A stretch of 8,507 nt of DNA, taken from contig WFVQ01000018.1 in assembly GCA_015491585.1 (NCBI GenBank), forward strand, positions 1-8,507, read 5' to 3'. The notes beneath the pieces were generated by a model, which had not been told where the DNA came from, made no database searches, and was given only the letters and a program-made list of their open reading frames with translations. The DNA is from Deltaproteobacteria bacterium (GTDB taxonomy: Bacteria > Desulfobacterota > Dissulfuribacteria > Dissulfuribacterales > S140-46). Position numbers and translations under genes: made by a program. Of the stretch, positions 1 through 6,506 are shown in pieces; positions within the stretch are counted from its first letter, which is position 1; each line of letters starts with the position of its first letter.

Positions 1-1125
1 GCCAAAGAGATCGCCGACATCCTGAAGCAGATCTATACCGGCCAGTCCAGCTCGACTGAAAAAAAGAAAAGCGTGATCGTGAAACGGACCGCCACCTCCA
101 AAAATAAAAAGAAAAAAACCACGACCACGCTGGCCAGCGGCGAGTTGAGCAGCGACGTTGAGATAATCCCCGACGAGGTCAACAACGCCTTGATCATAAA
201 GGCCAATGCAAGGGACTATGCTGTCATCTCTCAGGTATTGAAAAAGATAGACGTGCTTCCAAGGCAGGTCCTGATCGACGTCCTCATCCTCGAGGTTACA
301 CTGAACGACAAGCTGGAGTACGGAGTCGAGTGGTTCTTCAGTCACAACGGGATCTCCATAAACGGCAAGAACTACAACGCCGACATGGCCCTTACCGACG
401 GAACCACTATCGCGCCCAACACACCGCTCGGCGAAGGCATCAATGGATTCTCCTACGCCCTCTTCAACAGCAGCGGCGACCTAAGGGCGATGGTCAGGGC
501 CCTTGCCGACAAGACCGATGTCAACATCCTGTCGGCCCCCAACATCCTGGCCCTGGACAACCACGAAGCCACCATCGAGGCCGGAGACGACGTCCCCACA
601 CTCACCGGAACCACCACAAGTTCCGGAGGCACTGTCACTCAATCGGTGGAGTACCGCAACGCAGGCATCATCCTAAAGGTGAAACCCTACATCAATGACA
701 GCGGCCTGGTGAGGCTCGAGGTCAACCAGGAGGTCAGCCAGGTATTCGACGAGACCACCGGCGGCATTAACTCCCCCCGTTTCACCACCAGAAAGGCGAG
801 GACGAACCTCGTTGCCCAGGACGGCCAGACCATCCTGTTAGGAGGGCTGATGCAGACCACCCGGTCCCAGACGGTCACCGGCCTTCCAGTTCTTAAAGAT
901 CTGCCTGTCCTAGGATGGTTGTTCGGTAGCAGAAAATACCAGACAGAAAAGAAAGAGCTGCTCATAGCAATCACTCCACACGTCATAAAGAGCCAGGCCC
1001 AGGCAGACGAGCTGACCAGAGAGTTCATGAACAAGGTGAAGTCTCTCAAGGCTATGCTGGAGACCAGGGAAGAGATATCCAAGAGATTCGAGCCGTCCGA
1101 AGAGACCGACGACGAATCCATGTAG
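1..1125 (+). CDS. gspD: Type II secretion system secretin GspD, C-terminal part (5' end beyond window)
   Basis: This is the outer-membrane pore of the type II secretion system, through which folded periplasmic proteins leave the cell. The frame is open from base 1, so the GTG at 73 is internal and about 374 residues of a roughly 600-700 residue protein are visible. The visible part begins at the end of the last periplasmic N domain, with a helix typical of that domain (AKEIADILKQI), then a Lys/Thr-rich insert (about residues 20-42) and the strand-helix ending in RQVLIDVLILEV. The secretin barrel domain follows: VNILSAPNILALDN, the NAGIILKVKPYI strand, DGQTILLGGL, and the secretin signature around GLPVLKDLPVLGWLFGS, then ELLIAITPHVI. 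A charged tail of about 45 residues follows, which could be an S-domain-like pilotin-binding tail (inference). The gspC-like gene lies 49 bp downstream. PilQ-type secretins are an alternative, but the signature spacing and the neighbour favour GspD. Confidence 0.93.
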   Translation, partial: AKEIADILKQIYTGQSSSTEKKKSVIVKRTATSKNKKKKTTTTLASGELSSDVEIIPDEVNNALIIKANARDYAVISQVLKKIDVLPRQVLIDVLILEVTLNDKLEYGVEWFFSHNGISINGKNYNADMALTDGTTIAPNTPLGEGINGFSYALFNSSGDLRAMVRALADKTDVNILSAPNILALDNHEATIEAGDDVPTLTGTTTSSGGTVTQSVEYRNAGIILKVKPYINDSGLVRLEVNQEVSQVFDETTGGINSPRFTTRKARTNLVAQDGQTILLGGLMQTTRSQTVTGLPVLKDLPVLGWLFGSRKYQTEKKELLIAITPHVIKSQAQADELTREFMNKVKSLKAMLETREEISKRFEPSEETDDESM

Positions 1126-1166
1126 GGCGTTGGGACGGGCCAATCCACCCCGATGCCATGTTATCT

Positions 1167-1171
1167 GGAGG
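1167..1171 (+). promoter_or_regulatory. Shine-Dalgarno site that decides the gspC start
   Basis: GGAGG ends three bases before ATG 1175. The alternative TTG at 1130 has no purine-rich site at a usable distance, so the shorter protein is preferred. The spacing is short but usable. Confidence 0.55.
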
Positions 1172-1174
1172 ACC

Positions 1175-1804
1175 ATGAGACTATCCAAATCAATAACACC
1201 ATATATTGAAACGCTCTTGGTGCTCGCTCTGTTGATCACCTTAGAAGGCGGGGCCGGCGCAGCCAACTTAGGGCCCTATTCCATCATATCGTCCAGGGAT
1301 ATCTTCGATCCTGCAAGGGGGCTGAACAAGACCAAGGGCGGTGGAGACTCTCTCTCCGAAAGCGAAGTGAGGAAGCAGGTTGAGCTGCTGGGCGTGATAA
1401 TCACAAATGGCAAGAAATCGGTGTTCGCCAGGCAGAAACTTGCTGGGGTGAAGTCTCCTGCCACAGTGTCGGCCCTTTCAGAAGGGGAGAGCATAGGGGG
1501 ATGGCACATAGAGAAGATACGGGAAAGGGAAGTGGTGCTCAAAAAAGGAGCGCAGAAGGTGATTCTACCGGTATTCCAGCGCGAGCCCAAGGAGAACGTG
1601 CCCGTCGGCCTTGCCACCCCCAAGATTCAGGCACCGGGGCCTCATCCCGTTTCACCGGCCCGGGGAAAGATACCGTCGAATTACCGGATCAAGCGGCTCC
1701 AGCCCTCTGTGAACAACGTCACTCCTGGCTCGACTTACAAGAACACACCGCTGGTACAGCGGTTGTTAAAGAACTTCAAGAACAAGAGGGCGCCCAAGGA
1801 GTAG
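1175..1804 (+). CDS. gspC: GspC-like inner-membrane protein of the type II secretion system
   Basis: This is probably the inner-membrane clamp protein that binds the N domains of GspD through a periplasmic homology region. The protein has 209 residues. It starts with a short basic N-terminus and one hydrophobic stretch (about 9-30), either a membrane anchor or, less likely, a signal peptide ending in GAGA-A. Then comes the HR-like domain: SRDIFDP (40-46), VELLGVIITNGKKSVFA (about 69-85), GESIGGWHIEKI (104-115) and VVLKKGAQKVILPVF (120-134). The last 75 residues are Pro/Lys-rich and low in complexity; no PDZ or coiled coil is visible, as in short GspC/PilP-type proteins. I chose ATG 1175 because GGAGG stands at 1167-1171. 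A TTG at 1130 would add 15 residues with Cys and Arg before the membrane segment and no ribosome site. Here C follows D, the reverse of the classical gsp order. PilP is the main alternative identity. Confidence 0.72.
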   Translation: MRLSKSITPYIETLLVLALLITLEGGAGAANLGPYSIISSRDIFDPARGLNKTKGGGDSLSESEVRKQVELLGVIITNGKKSVFARQKLAGVKSPATVSALSEGESIGGWHIEKIREREVVLKKGAQKVILPVFQREPKENVPVGLATPKIQAPGPHPVSPARGKIPSNYRIKRLQPSVNNVTPGSTYKNTPLVQRLLKNFKNKRAPKE

Positions 1805-1824
1805 ACTACTCCTTGGCCAAGGAG
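1794..1824. repeat. Two overlapping palindromes at the convergent gspC / HEAT-TPR gene ends
   Basis: Positions 1794-1816 form a perfect inverted repeat: 11-base arms around the single base A1805. The arm is CCAAGGAGTAG, and each arm carries the stop codon of one of the two convergent genes, so both proteins end in Lys-Glu-stop. A second perfect palindrome, CTCCTTGGCCAAGGAG, occupies 1809-1824 and shares the arm 1809-1816. The middle CTCCTTGG can therefore pair with the copy of CCAAGGAG on either side (1794-1801 or 1817-1824), but not both at once. No T-run follows on either strand, so this is not a standard intrinsic terminator. It could still act as a bidirectional transcript-end or mRNA-stabilising hairpin (inference). 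Confidence 0.7.
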
Positions 1825-3512
1825 GCCTCGATTCGGGCTATGCCCTCCTCCAGTATCTTCACGCGCTCCCTTGCCCCCATTCCCTTGGAGATCTTCAGGG
1901 CCAGCCGGTACGCATCCAGTGCGTCACCCACCTTCCCCTGGCGCTGATATATGTCCCCTATGGCGGTGAGATAGAGGCAGGCCCTCCCCGCCTCCTTAAG
2001 CTTCTCCGCCAGCTCCAGGGCATGCATGTAGTAGGGAAGCGCGCTCTCGTAACGGTTGTCCTTCTTGTAGACGTCCGTGACCTTCTCCAGAAGTATCAGG
2101 GCACTCACAGGATCGTCCCGCTTCTCGCATATGGCCAGCGCCCGCTGGTACATGGATATGGCGTTCTTGAAGTTGCCCCTGAGTATATGGACATCCCCGA
2201 GCTTGTCGCACGTGTTGGCGACCTCACGCTCCTTGCCCAGGGACTCGAAGATGGCCAGGGCCTCCTGAAGTTTTTCCATCGCGTCAAGGGACATACCCCT
2301 GGCCAGCAGCATGTCGCCCTCCATGTAGAGCTTGGCCGCCTTCTTGAACTCGTCCTGCTCCTGACCGCTGACATCCTTTTCCTGTTTTTCCACCATCTCT
2401 TCCCCCTTGAGCAGAGCCAACGACTCCTTTGCCACATCACCCACCTTGGCTAATGACAGAGTCTCGCCATCATAAAGCTCGAACTCCTCTCCATCCTCGC
2501 AGAGCCGTGCCAGCGCCTTTTCGGCGCCCTTTATACCCATTCTTCCCAATGCCCAGGCCGCATGGCCCCGGACCGCAGGATCCTGGCTGTCCAGCAGATC
2601 GAAGACCGCGAAAAATGCGCTGCCTCGTATGAGGTCCGGCGCCTTCTCAGAAATCCTGCCCACTGCCCACAACACCGCTGCCCTGGACTCCTCATGGCGC
2701 AGCAGTGCCATCAACTGCCCCACGAATGTCCCATATATCTTGGGATTGTGCCTGATTATCTCGCCTATGGACTCGATTGAACCCCAATTGGCAGCCGCCG
2801 AATCCGTAGAAGCGAAGAGCAGCCGCCTTAGCAAGTCCCCGACCTGTCCTGGACGGAACTGGTTGATGACCCCAGAGGCCACACCAATTGCCTTGACCGC
2901 CTTCCAGCGGAGCTCTGGATCAGGTGAATAGAGTAGGCGCTGTATCTTGTTCAGCAGCAGGGAATCCCGCCTGGCCATCTCCACGATGGCGTCGCGGTCC
3001 CATTCCGATACGGTGCGGGCGACCTGGCGCTTCGAATATCGCCTGGGCTCCAGCGGCTGGACCATCTCGAGCCTCTGGGGCTCATAGTGCCGGGAGTCGA
3101 GCCCGTAGGCGGCGAATTTGTCTTCCCTGCGCTCCTTTATGGCCTCGGCTATCTCCTCCTTGAGCCTTATGAATGTGAGGACACCCTTCACCTTGTCGCC
3201 CTCGCGCGTCCTGCCTGACAGGAAGACAAGGTGGCTGTCCATGTCGTAGGAGTCGATCCTGGCCTCCCTGTAATCCTCTTCGGGCAACAGGTTCCACATG
3301 AGATCCATGTCGTCTGCACAGGCCAGCATCATCGCCTCAACCAGCGCAGCCCCGAGATTGTGGCCTGTTACGTCGTAAACATAGACCGCCCCGCATCTGC
3401 ACGATCCATAGGCGAAATCACCCAGACGCTTGGGCTCCAGCTCCCGGGGCCGGTCTATGGAGCTCCTGCAGAATGGACAGGCTGGCGGCTGCGCATCGGT
3501 GACCCGTGCCAT
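1806..3512 (-). CDS. Zinc-ribbon / HEAT-repeat / TPR scaffold protein, function unknown
   Basis: A 568-residue soluble protein without signal peptide or membrane segments. The N-terminus carries two cysteine pairs, CPFC (12-15) and CRC (38-40), probably a zinc-binding treble-clef or ribbon. A domain of about 45-150 that I do not recognise follows (mixed strands, including HLVFLSGRTREG). Residues about 185-370 hold HEAT/PBS-lyase-like repeats, for example DPELRWKAVKAIG (198-210), ESRAAVLWAVGRI (275-287) and DPAVRGHAAWALGRMG (311-326). A charged linker (about 370-390) leads to TPR units at about 390-560, of the TPR_12 type with LGDVHILRGNFKNAISMYQRALAI and IGDIYQRQGKVGDALDAYRLAL. HEAT and TPR units bind proteins, so a scaffold or assembly role is inferred; no catalytic motif is visible. 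The ATG abuts the TAG of the TPR gene upstream, and AGGAGG lies 11 bases before it, which suggests translational coupling. It lies near, but outside, the terminated dsr operon. Confidence 0.88.
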   Translation of the reverse strand: MARVTDAQPPACPFCRSSIDRPRELEPKRLGDFAYGSCRCGAVYVYDVTGHNLGAALVEAMMLACADDMDLMWNLLPEEDYREARIDSYDMDSHLVFLSGRTREGDKVKGVLTFIRLKEEIAEAIKERREDKFAAYGLDSRHYEPQRLEMVQPLEPRRYSKRQVARTVSEWDRDAIVEMARRDSLLLNKIQRLLYSPDPELRWKAVKAIGVASGVINQFRPGQVGDLLRRLLFASTDSAAANWGSIESIGEIIRHNPKIYGTFVGQLMALLRHEESRAAVLWAVGRISEKAPDLIRGSAFFAVFDLLDSQDPAVRGHAAWALGRMGIKGAEKALARLCEDGEEFELYDGETLSLAKVGDVAKESLALLKGEEMVEKQEKDVSGQEQDEFKKAAKLYMEGDMLLARGMSLDAMEKLQEALAIFESLGKEREVANTCDKLGDVHILRGNFKNAISMYQRALAICEKRDDPVSALILLEKVTDVYKKDNRYESALPYYMHALELAEKLKEAGRACLYLTAIGDIYQRQGKVGDALDAYRLALKISKGMGARERVKILEEGIARIEASLAKE

Positions 3513-4148
3513 CTACTGCCCGTCCTCCTGGGCCGCCGCTTTTTCCTCCACCTTCGCCTCGAAGTCGGGATGTACAGGATATTTCAACTCTTTGGCCCTC
3601 TGCAGATGCTCCTTCGCCTTGAGATATTCTGCCGAGAAATAGTAGGCAACCGCGAGATTGTTGTGGGCCAATCCGAATGTCGGGGCGAGGGAGACGGCCT
3701 TCTGGCCGGCGGCGACGGCGTCCTCGAGCTCGTTGAGTTCAACGAGAACCGTGGTGAGGTTGGTCCACGCCGGAACCATCTCGGGTTTTATGGCAAGTGC
3801 CTTCTTGAAGTAGTCCGCCGCCTGCTGCCACTCCTGCATCTCGAGATACGCGGCCCCGATATTGGCGTGGGCCTCTGCGGACCTCGGGAAGATCTCAAGG
3901 GCCTTCTTATTCTCCTCGATTCCCTTCTCCCGCTTGCCCATCTGGAAATAGAGGCTGCCGAGGTTCACCCTCAGCTCGAACGAGTTTGGATCCAGGACAA
4001 TGGCCTTCTGAAACGCCTTGACCGCATCTTCCAAACGGTCTGAACGCCAGTAGGCCAACGCAAGCCTGTGTACAGCGACGACATTGTTGGGATTGGCCGC
4101 GACCTCTTGCTCCAACGCGGATACGAGATCGTCCTTACCTTTCTTCAT
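3513..4148 (-). CDS. Five-repeat TPR protein
   Basis: A 211-residue soluble protein made almost wholly of tetratricopeptide repeats, at about 24-55, 56-89, 90-123, 124-157 and 158-189. Consensus pieces are visible: LALAYWRSDRLEDAVKAFQK, VNLGSLYFQMGKREKGIEEN, IGAAYLEMQEWQQAADYFKK and LAVAYYFSAEYLKAKEHLQR. The C-terminus is a short Ala/Glu/Lys tail. No signal peptide is seen, so it should be cytoplasmic. TPR superhelices bind peptides or partner proteins; the partner is unknown. It starts at an ATG preceded by AAGGAGG, a strong ribosome site, and is followed with zero spacing by the HEAT/TPR gene, so the two are probably co-translated and may act together. Being just behind dsrP, it could assist Dsr complex assembly, but the terminator after dsrP argues for separate expression. 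Confidence 0.9.
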   Translation of the reverse strand: MKKGKDDLVSALEQEVAANPNNVVAVHRLALAYWRSDRLEDAVKAFQKAIVLDPNSFELRVNLGSLYFQMGKREKGIEENKKALEIFPRSAEAHANIGAAYLEMQEWQQAADYFKKALAIKPEMVPAWTNLTTVLVELNELEDAVAAGQKAVSLAPTFGLAHNNLAVAYYFSAEYLKAKEHLQRAKELKYPVHPDFEAKVEEKAAAQEDGQ

Positions 4149-4234
4149 ATCTCCTCCTTGTGAAGCGGCCCCACATCACCGGGGCAGCCTGATAGCCGTT
4201 GACCCGCATCACCACCAAAGGTAGGCTGCAGGAC

Positions 4235-4456
4235 ATGAAATGTAACACGATATTGCCCCATGACAAAAGGGAAAACCACCATATCGTGCTCAGATGCATG
4301 GCATGCGGCGGCGAGGCCGTGCTCAAAGGGAGGTGAGCGAACGCTTCGGTCCACTGCACGGCGTGCGGTCACATCGCCCCGGCATCCTGGTACGAGGACG
4401 AGATCGAAGAGGCCAGGGAGCAGATGATTACGGCATGCTCGTCCCAGTCAGAATAA
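4235..4456 (+). CDS. Small double-CxxC zinc-ribbon protein with an in-frame TGA (recoded gene or pseudogene)
   Basis: Reading from ATG 4235 to TAA 4454 gives 73 codons in one frame, with one TGA at codon 34 (4334-4336). Before it comes MKCNTILPHDKRENHH and then LRCMACGGEAVLKGR; after it come VHCTACGHIAPASWYEDE and an acidic helix. Two CxxC pairs (C21/C24 and C41/C44, 16 residues apart) make a normal zinc-ribbon spacing, one on each side of the TGA. Codons on both sides end mostly in G or C, and no frame change is needed to join them, which argues for one gene. A hairpin with seven pairs (one G-U) and loop GGC lies at 4353-4369, 16 bases after the TGA, roughly where a bacterial SECIS would be. 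It lacks the bulged U of well-studied examples, and the TGA is not next to a Cys. A nonsense change of TGG or CGA, or a sequence error, is at least as likely. GGTAGG 9 bases upstream favours ATG 4235; TTG 4199 is an alternative. Confidence 0.5.
4239..4266 (-). promoter_or_regulatory. Candidate sigma70-type promoter for the TPR gene pair
   Basis: On the minus strand, TTGTCA (4266-4261, five of six matches to the -35 consensus) and TACATT (4244-4239, four of six to the -10) are separated by 16 bases. Transcription would begin near 4232, leaving a leader of about 84 bases before the TPR start. A promoter is needed here because the dsr transcript should end at 4455-4479. The element overlaps the start of the plus-strand zinc-ribbon frame. 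This is a pattern match only. Confidence 0.35.
4353..4369 (+). other. Hairpin downstream of the in-frame TGA (possible SECIS-like element)
   Basis: Positions 4353-4359 pair with 4363-4369, giving seven pairs with one G-U wobble around the loop GGC. The loop starts 23 bases after the TGA and has G in its first two positions, which fits loose bacterial SECIS rules. The hairpin also falls exactly on the HCTACGH codons, so chance pairing of a Cys/His-rich coding stretch is a real alternative. Confidence 0.2.
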
Positions 4457-4479
4457 AAAAGGGGGCCATACAGCCCCCT
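4455..4479 (-). terminator. Intrinsic terminator of the dsr operon
   Basis: On the minus strand, 27 bases after the dsrP stop, AGGGGGC pairs with GCCCCCT across the loop TGTATG and is followed directly by a run of six T, counting the last base of the stem. This is a textbook rho-independent terminator. On the plus strand there is no T-run after the hairpin, so it should act mainly for dsrP. The T-run overlaps the TAA stop of the convergent zinc-ribbon frame. Confidence 0.88.
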
Positions 4480-4506
4480 GTGTAGTCGCTTTACCCATCC
4501 CTGAGG

Positions 4507-5676
4507 CTATGAGAGTTCCTGTTCCCTCACCGCTATGGCCACCTTGTAGAGCACCGTTAGGATAAAGGCCCCCACTGCCCAAATGCCGATGGCAATGGAT
4601 ATCTCAGGGAAAGTGGGATGGTACTCCATCACCTCCTCGAAGGGGTTGGGAACGAAACCACCTATCACCAAGCCAACACCCTTATCCGCCCAGGTGGAGT
4701 AGACTATGGCAGCGCAGGCGATGACCAGGAACTTGGTCTGGCGCCGCAGGGGCGGGATGAGGAGGATACCGATACCTACGAGGCCGAGCAGCATGGCCGA
4801 GCGCATCCAGGGGACGAGCTGGTCGTAGAGGTGACCGTGCTCCTTGAGTCCCCAGAACAGATACTTGAGCCCATGCATATGCCCAGGGATATTGCTGTAG
4901 AATGCGGTGAAGAGCTCAAGGGCCACGAAAAATAGATTAGCTATCATCGCGTAGCAAACGGTCTTGGCAATGCTCTGGAGAGCCCTGTCGCCTGGATCGA
5001 ACTTGCTCACCTTCCTCACGATGAGGAGGAGGATGATGAGAAGCGCGGGGCCAGCCGCAAAGGCCGACGCCAAGAACCTGGGAGCCATGATGGCGGTGAG
5101 CCAGGAGTGACGCCCGGGCAGGCCGCAGTAGAGGAACGCCGTGACCGTGTGGATGCTGAATGCCCAAGGTATGGAGACATAGGCGAAGAATTTCACCCAC
5201 TTGGGCACCGGCACCCGCTTGTAGTTGGACAGAAGGGTGTTGTATCCCACGATGATGTTTATCAATAGGTACCCATTGAGGACGATCATATCCCAAAACA
5301 GGATGGAGTTGGGAGTGGGATGCAGGAGGACGTTGAAGAGCCTGGCGGGCTGACCGATGTCCACCACGATGAACAACAGGCACATGGTCACAGCCGCTAT
5401 TGCCAGGAACTCACCGAACACCACCACCTTCTCGTAGGTGTGATACCTGTGAAGGAGCTCGGGTATGACAAGCATGACGGCTCCTGCGGCCACACCGACC
5501 AGGTAGGTGAACTGGGCGATGTAAACGCCCCACGACACATCCCTGCTCATTCCAGTTATGCCCAAACCGTGTTTGAGCTGATAGAGGTAACAGGCCCCTC
5601 CCAAGGCGATCAGAACGCCCAGGAAGGCAAGCCATGCCCAATATTTACTGCTACCGTGAAGCGCCTTCTCTATCAT
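4507..5676 (-). CDS. dsrP: DsrP, NrfD-type quinone-interacting membrane subunit of the DsrMKJOP complex
   Basis: A 389-residue polytopic inner-membrane protein of the NrfD/PsrC family. About ten hydrophobic segments can be traced, near 13-32, 49-71, 85-107, 125-147, 163-184, 202-222, 238-260, 290-309, 314-336 and 360-383. The family exchanges electrons between quinones and a periplasmic iron-sulfur partner, here DsrO. Landmarks include SWGVYIAQFTYLVGVAAG in the second segment, VDIGQPARLFN after the third and SIPWAFSIHTVTAFLY in the fifth, all typical of this family. No cofactor is bound covalently. The ATG lies 11 bases after the dsrO stop, and its ribosome site GAGGTG overlaps that stop, so the two are coupled. 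It is the last gene before the operon terminator. Length is normal for DsrP. Confidence 0.95.
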   Translation of the reverse strand: MIEKALHGSSKYWAWLAFLGVLIALGGACYLYQLKHGLGITGMSRDVSWGVYIAQFTYLVGVAAGAVMLVIPELLHRYHTYEKVVVFGEFLAIAAVTMCLLFIVVDIGQPARLFNVLLHPTPNSILFWDMIVLNGYLLINIIVGYNTLLSNYKRVPVPKWVKFFAYVSIPWAFSIHTVTAFLYCGLPGRHSWLTAIMAPRFLASAFAAGPALLIILLLIVRKVSKFDPGDRALQSIAKTVCYAMIANLFFVALELFTAFYSNIPGHMHGLKYLFWGLKEHGHLYDQLVPWMRSAMLLGLVGIGILLIPPLRRQTKFLVIACAAIVYSTWADKGVGLVIGGFVPNPFEEVMEYHPTFPEISIAIGIWAVGAFILTVLYKVAIAVREQELS

Positions 5677-5687
5677 GGTACGTCACC

Positions 5688-6506
5688 TCAGATGATGTAG
5701 AATACCGACGGCGCCGTACCCAGCTCGGGCTTGCGCCTTACCGTGTAGTTCTCAGCCAGCACCTTCCTGATCTCGGAATCGGGATCGTTCAGGTCGCCGA
5801 AGACCAATACCCCATCGGGGCACGCCTCCACGCAGGCGGGCTTGAGCCCCTGGGCCAGCCTCTCCACACAGAAGTTACACTTCTCCACCACGCCCCGCAT
5901 CCTGGTGGGAAATTCCGGATTGAGCTTCCGTCCCCTCAGGCCGAGCCTTGGATCCTTCCAATTGAAGCTCCTGGAGCCATAGGGACAGGCCGCCATGCAG
6001 AACCGGCATCCGATGCAGCGGTGGTAGTCCATTGCCACGATACCGTCAGGGCGCCTGAAAGTGGCCTTGGTGGGACAGACACGGACGCAGGGAGGATGGT
6101 CACAGTGGTTGCATAGGCAGAGGAACTTCTCCTCCACGATCTCCTTGGGATTATATTTATGCAGCGTCCCAATGTCCGTGAAGGCCTTCTCGTACTCCTC
6201 CTTCCAGATCCACTTCACCTCTTCCTTTCGGTTCTCGAAATGGGGCACGTTGTGCACGTAGTGACATGCGTCGATACACTTGGTACAGTCCTTGTGCTCG
6301 CTGCACTTCCTCATGTCGATGACCATGCCCCAGCGTTTGACTCCCTTCTCAGGGGCCTTGACCTCTTCCCCCTCCGCGTGGTGCTCCACCTCTCCGTGAG
6401 AGGCACCGGCAGGGCTGTTAAGCGCCAGCAGGCTCGCCCCCCCACCGAGGGTAACCAGCGAAGAAACCCCTGCTATCTTTAAGAATTTCCTTCTGTCGAT
6501 GCCCAT
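5688..6506 (-). CDS. dsrO: DsrO, periplasmic four-cluster ferredoxin subunit of DsrMKJOP
   Basis: A 272-residue iron-sulfur protein that passes electrons between DsrP and DsrJ on the periplasmic side. The N-terminus is a Tat signal: DRRKFLK (4-10), a hydrophobic stretch to about residue 30 and a likely cleavage after PAGA (32-35), so it is exported folded with its clusters. Cysteines group as C68/C74/C77/C81, C132/C135/C140/C144, C164/C167/C170/C174 and C210/C213/C225/C229, enough for four [4Fe-4S] clusters. C130, two residues before the second group, is an extra seventeenth cysteine. A His/Glu-rich linker (37-55) follows the signal. The ATG has AAGGAG at a good distance inside dsrJ, and the first nine codons overlap the end of dsrJ. 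The family is NrfC/HybA-like; neighbours fix the DsrO identity. Confidence 0.95.
   Translation of the reverse strand: MGIDRRKFLKIAGVSSLVTLGGGASLLALNSPAGASHGEVEHHAEGEEVKAPEKGVKRWGMVIDMRKCSEHKDCTKCIDACHYVHNVPHFENRKEEVKWIWKEEYEKAFTDIGTLHKYNPKEIVEEKFLCLCNHCDHPPCVRVCPTKATFRRPDGIVAMDYHRCIGCRFCMAACPYGSRSFNWKDPRLGLRGRKLNPEFPTRMRGVVEKCNFCVERLAQGLKPACVEACPDGVLVFGDLNDPDSEIRKVLAENYTVRRKPELGTAPSVFYII

Noticed and set aside
60..66. A AAA AAG heptamer in frame, a possible -1 frameshift site in gspD
   Set aside because: A slip would reach a stop at 105-107 and destroy the secretin domain, and no stimulatory stem or ribosome site pair is obvious. A-rich Lys codons explain it.
687..1148. 153-codon minus-strand open frame antisense to gspD
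   Set aside because: A shadow of the secretin domain; no ribosome site or motif.
3231..4043. 270-codon plus-strand open frame across both TPR genes
   Set aside because: It lies antisense to two clear repeat proteins, has no recognisable motif, and follows the codon pattern of the genes below it.
4145..4372. 75-codon minus-strand open frame in the gap before the TPR gene
   Set aside because: Its product has no domain-like pattern, it runs into the TPR start region in another frame, and the opposite strand shows a far better coding signal.
4455..4479. Terminator read as bidirectional
   Set aside because: Only the minus strand has a T-run after the stem, so action on the plus-strand transcript is not supported.
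4294..4485. 63-codon plus-strand open frame without internal stop
   Set aside because: It is in a different frame from the CxxC protein, reads as Arg-rich shadow sequence and runs through the dsr terminator.
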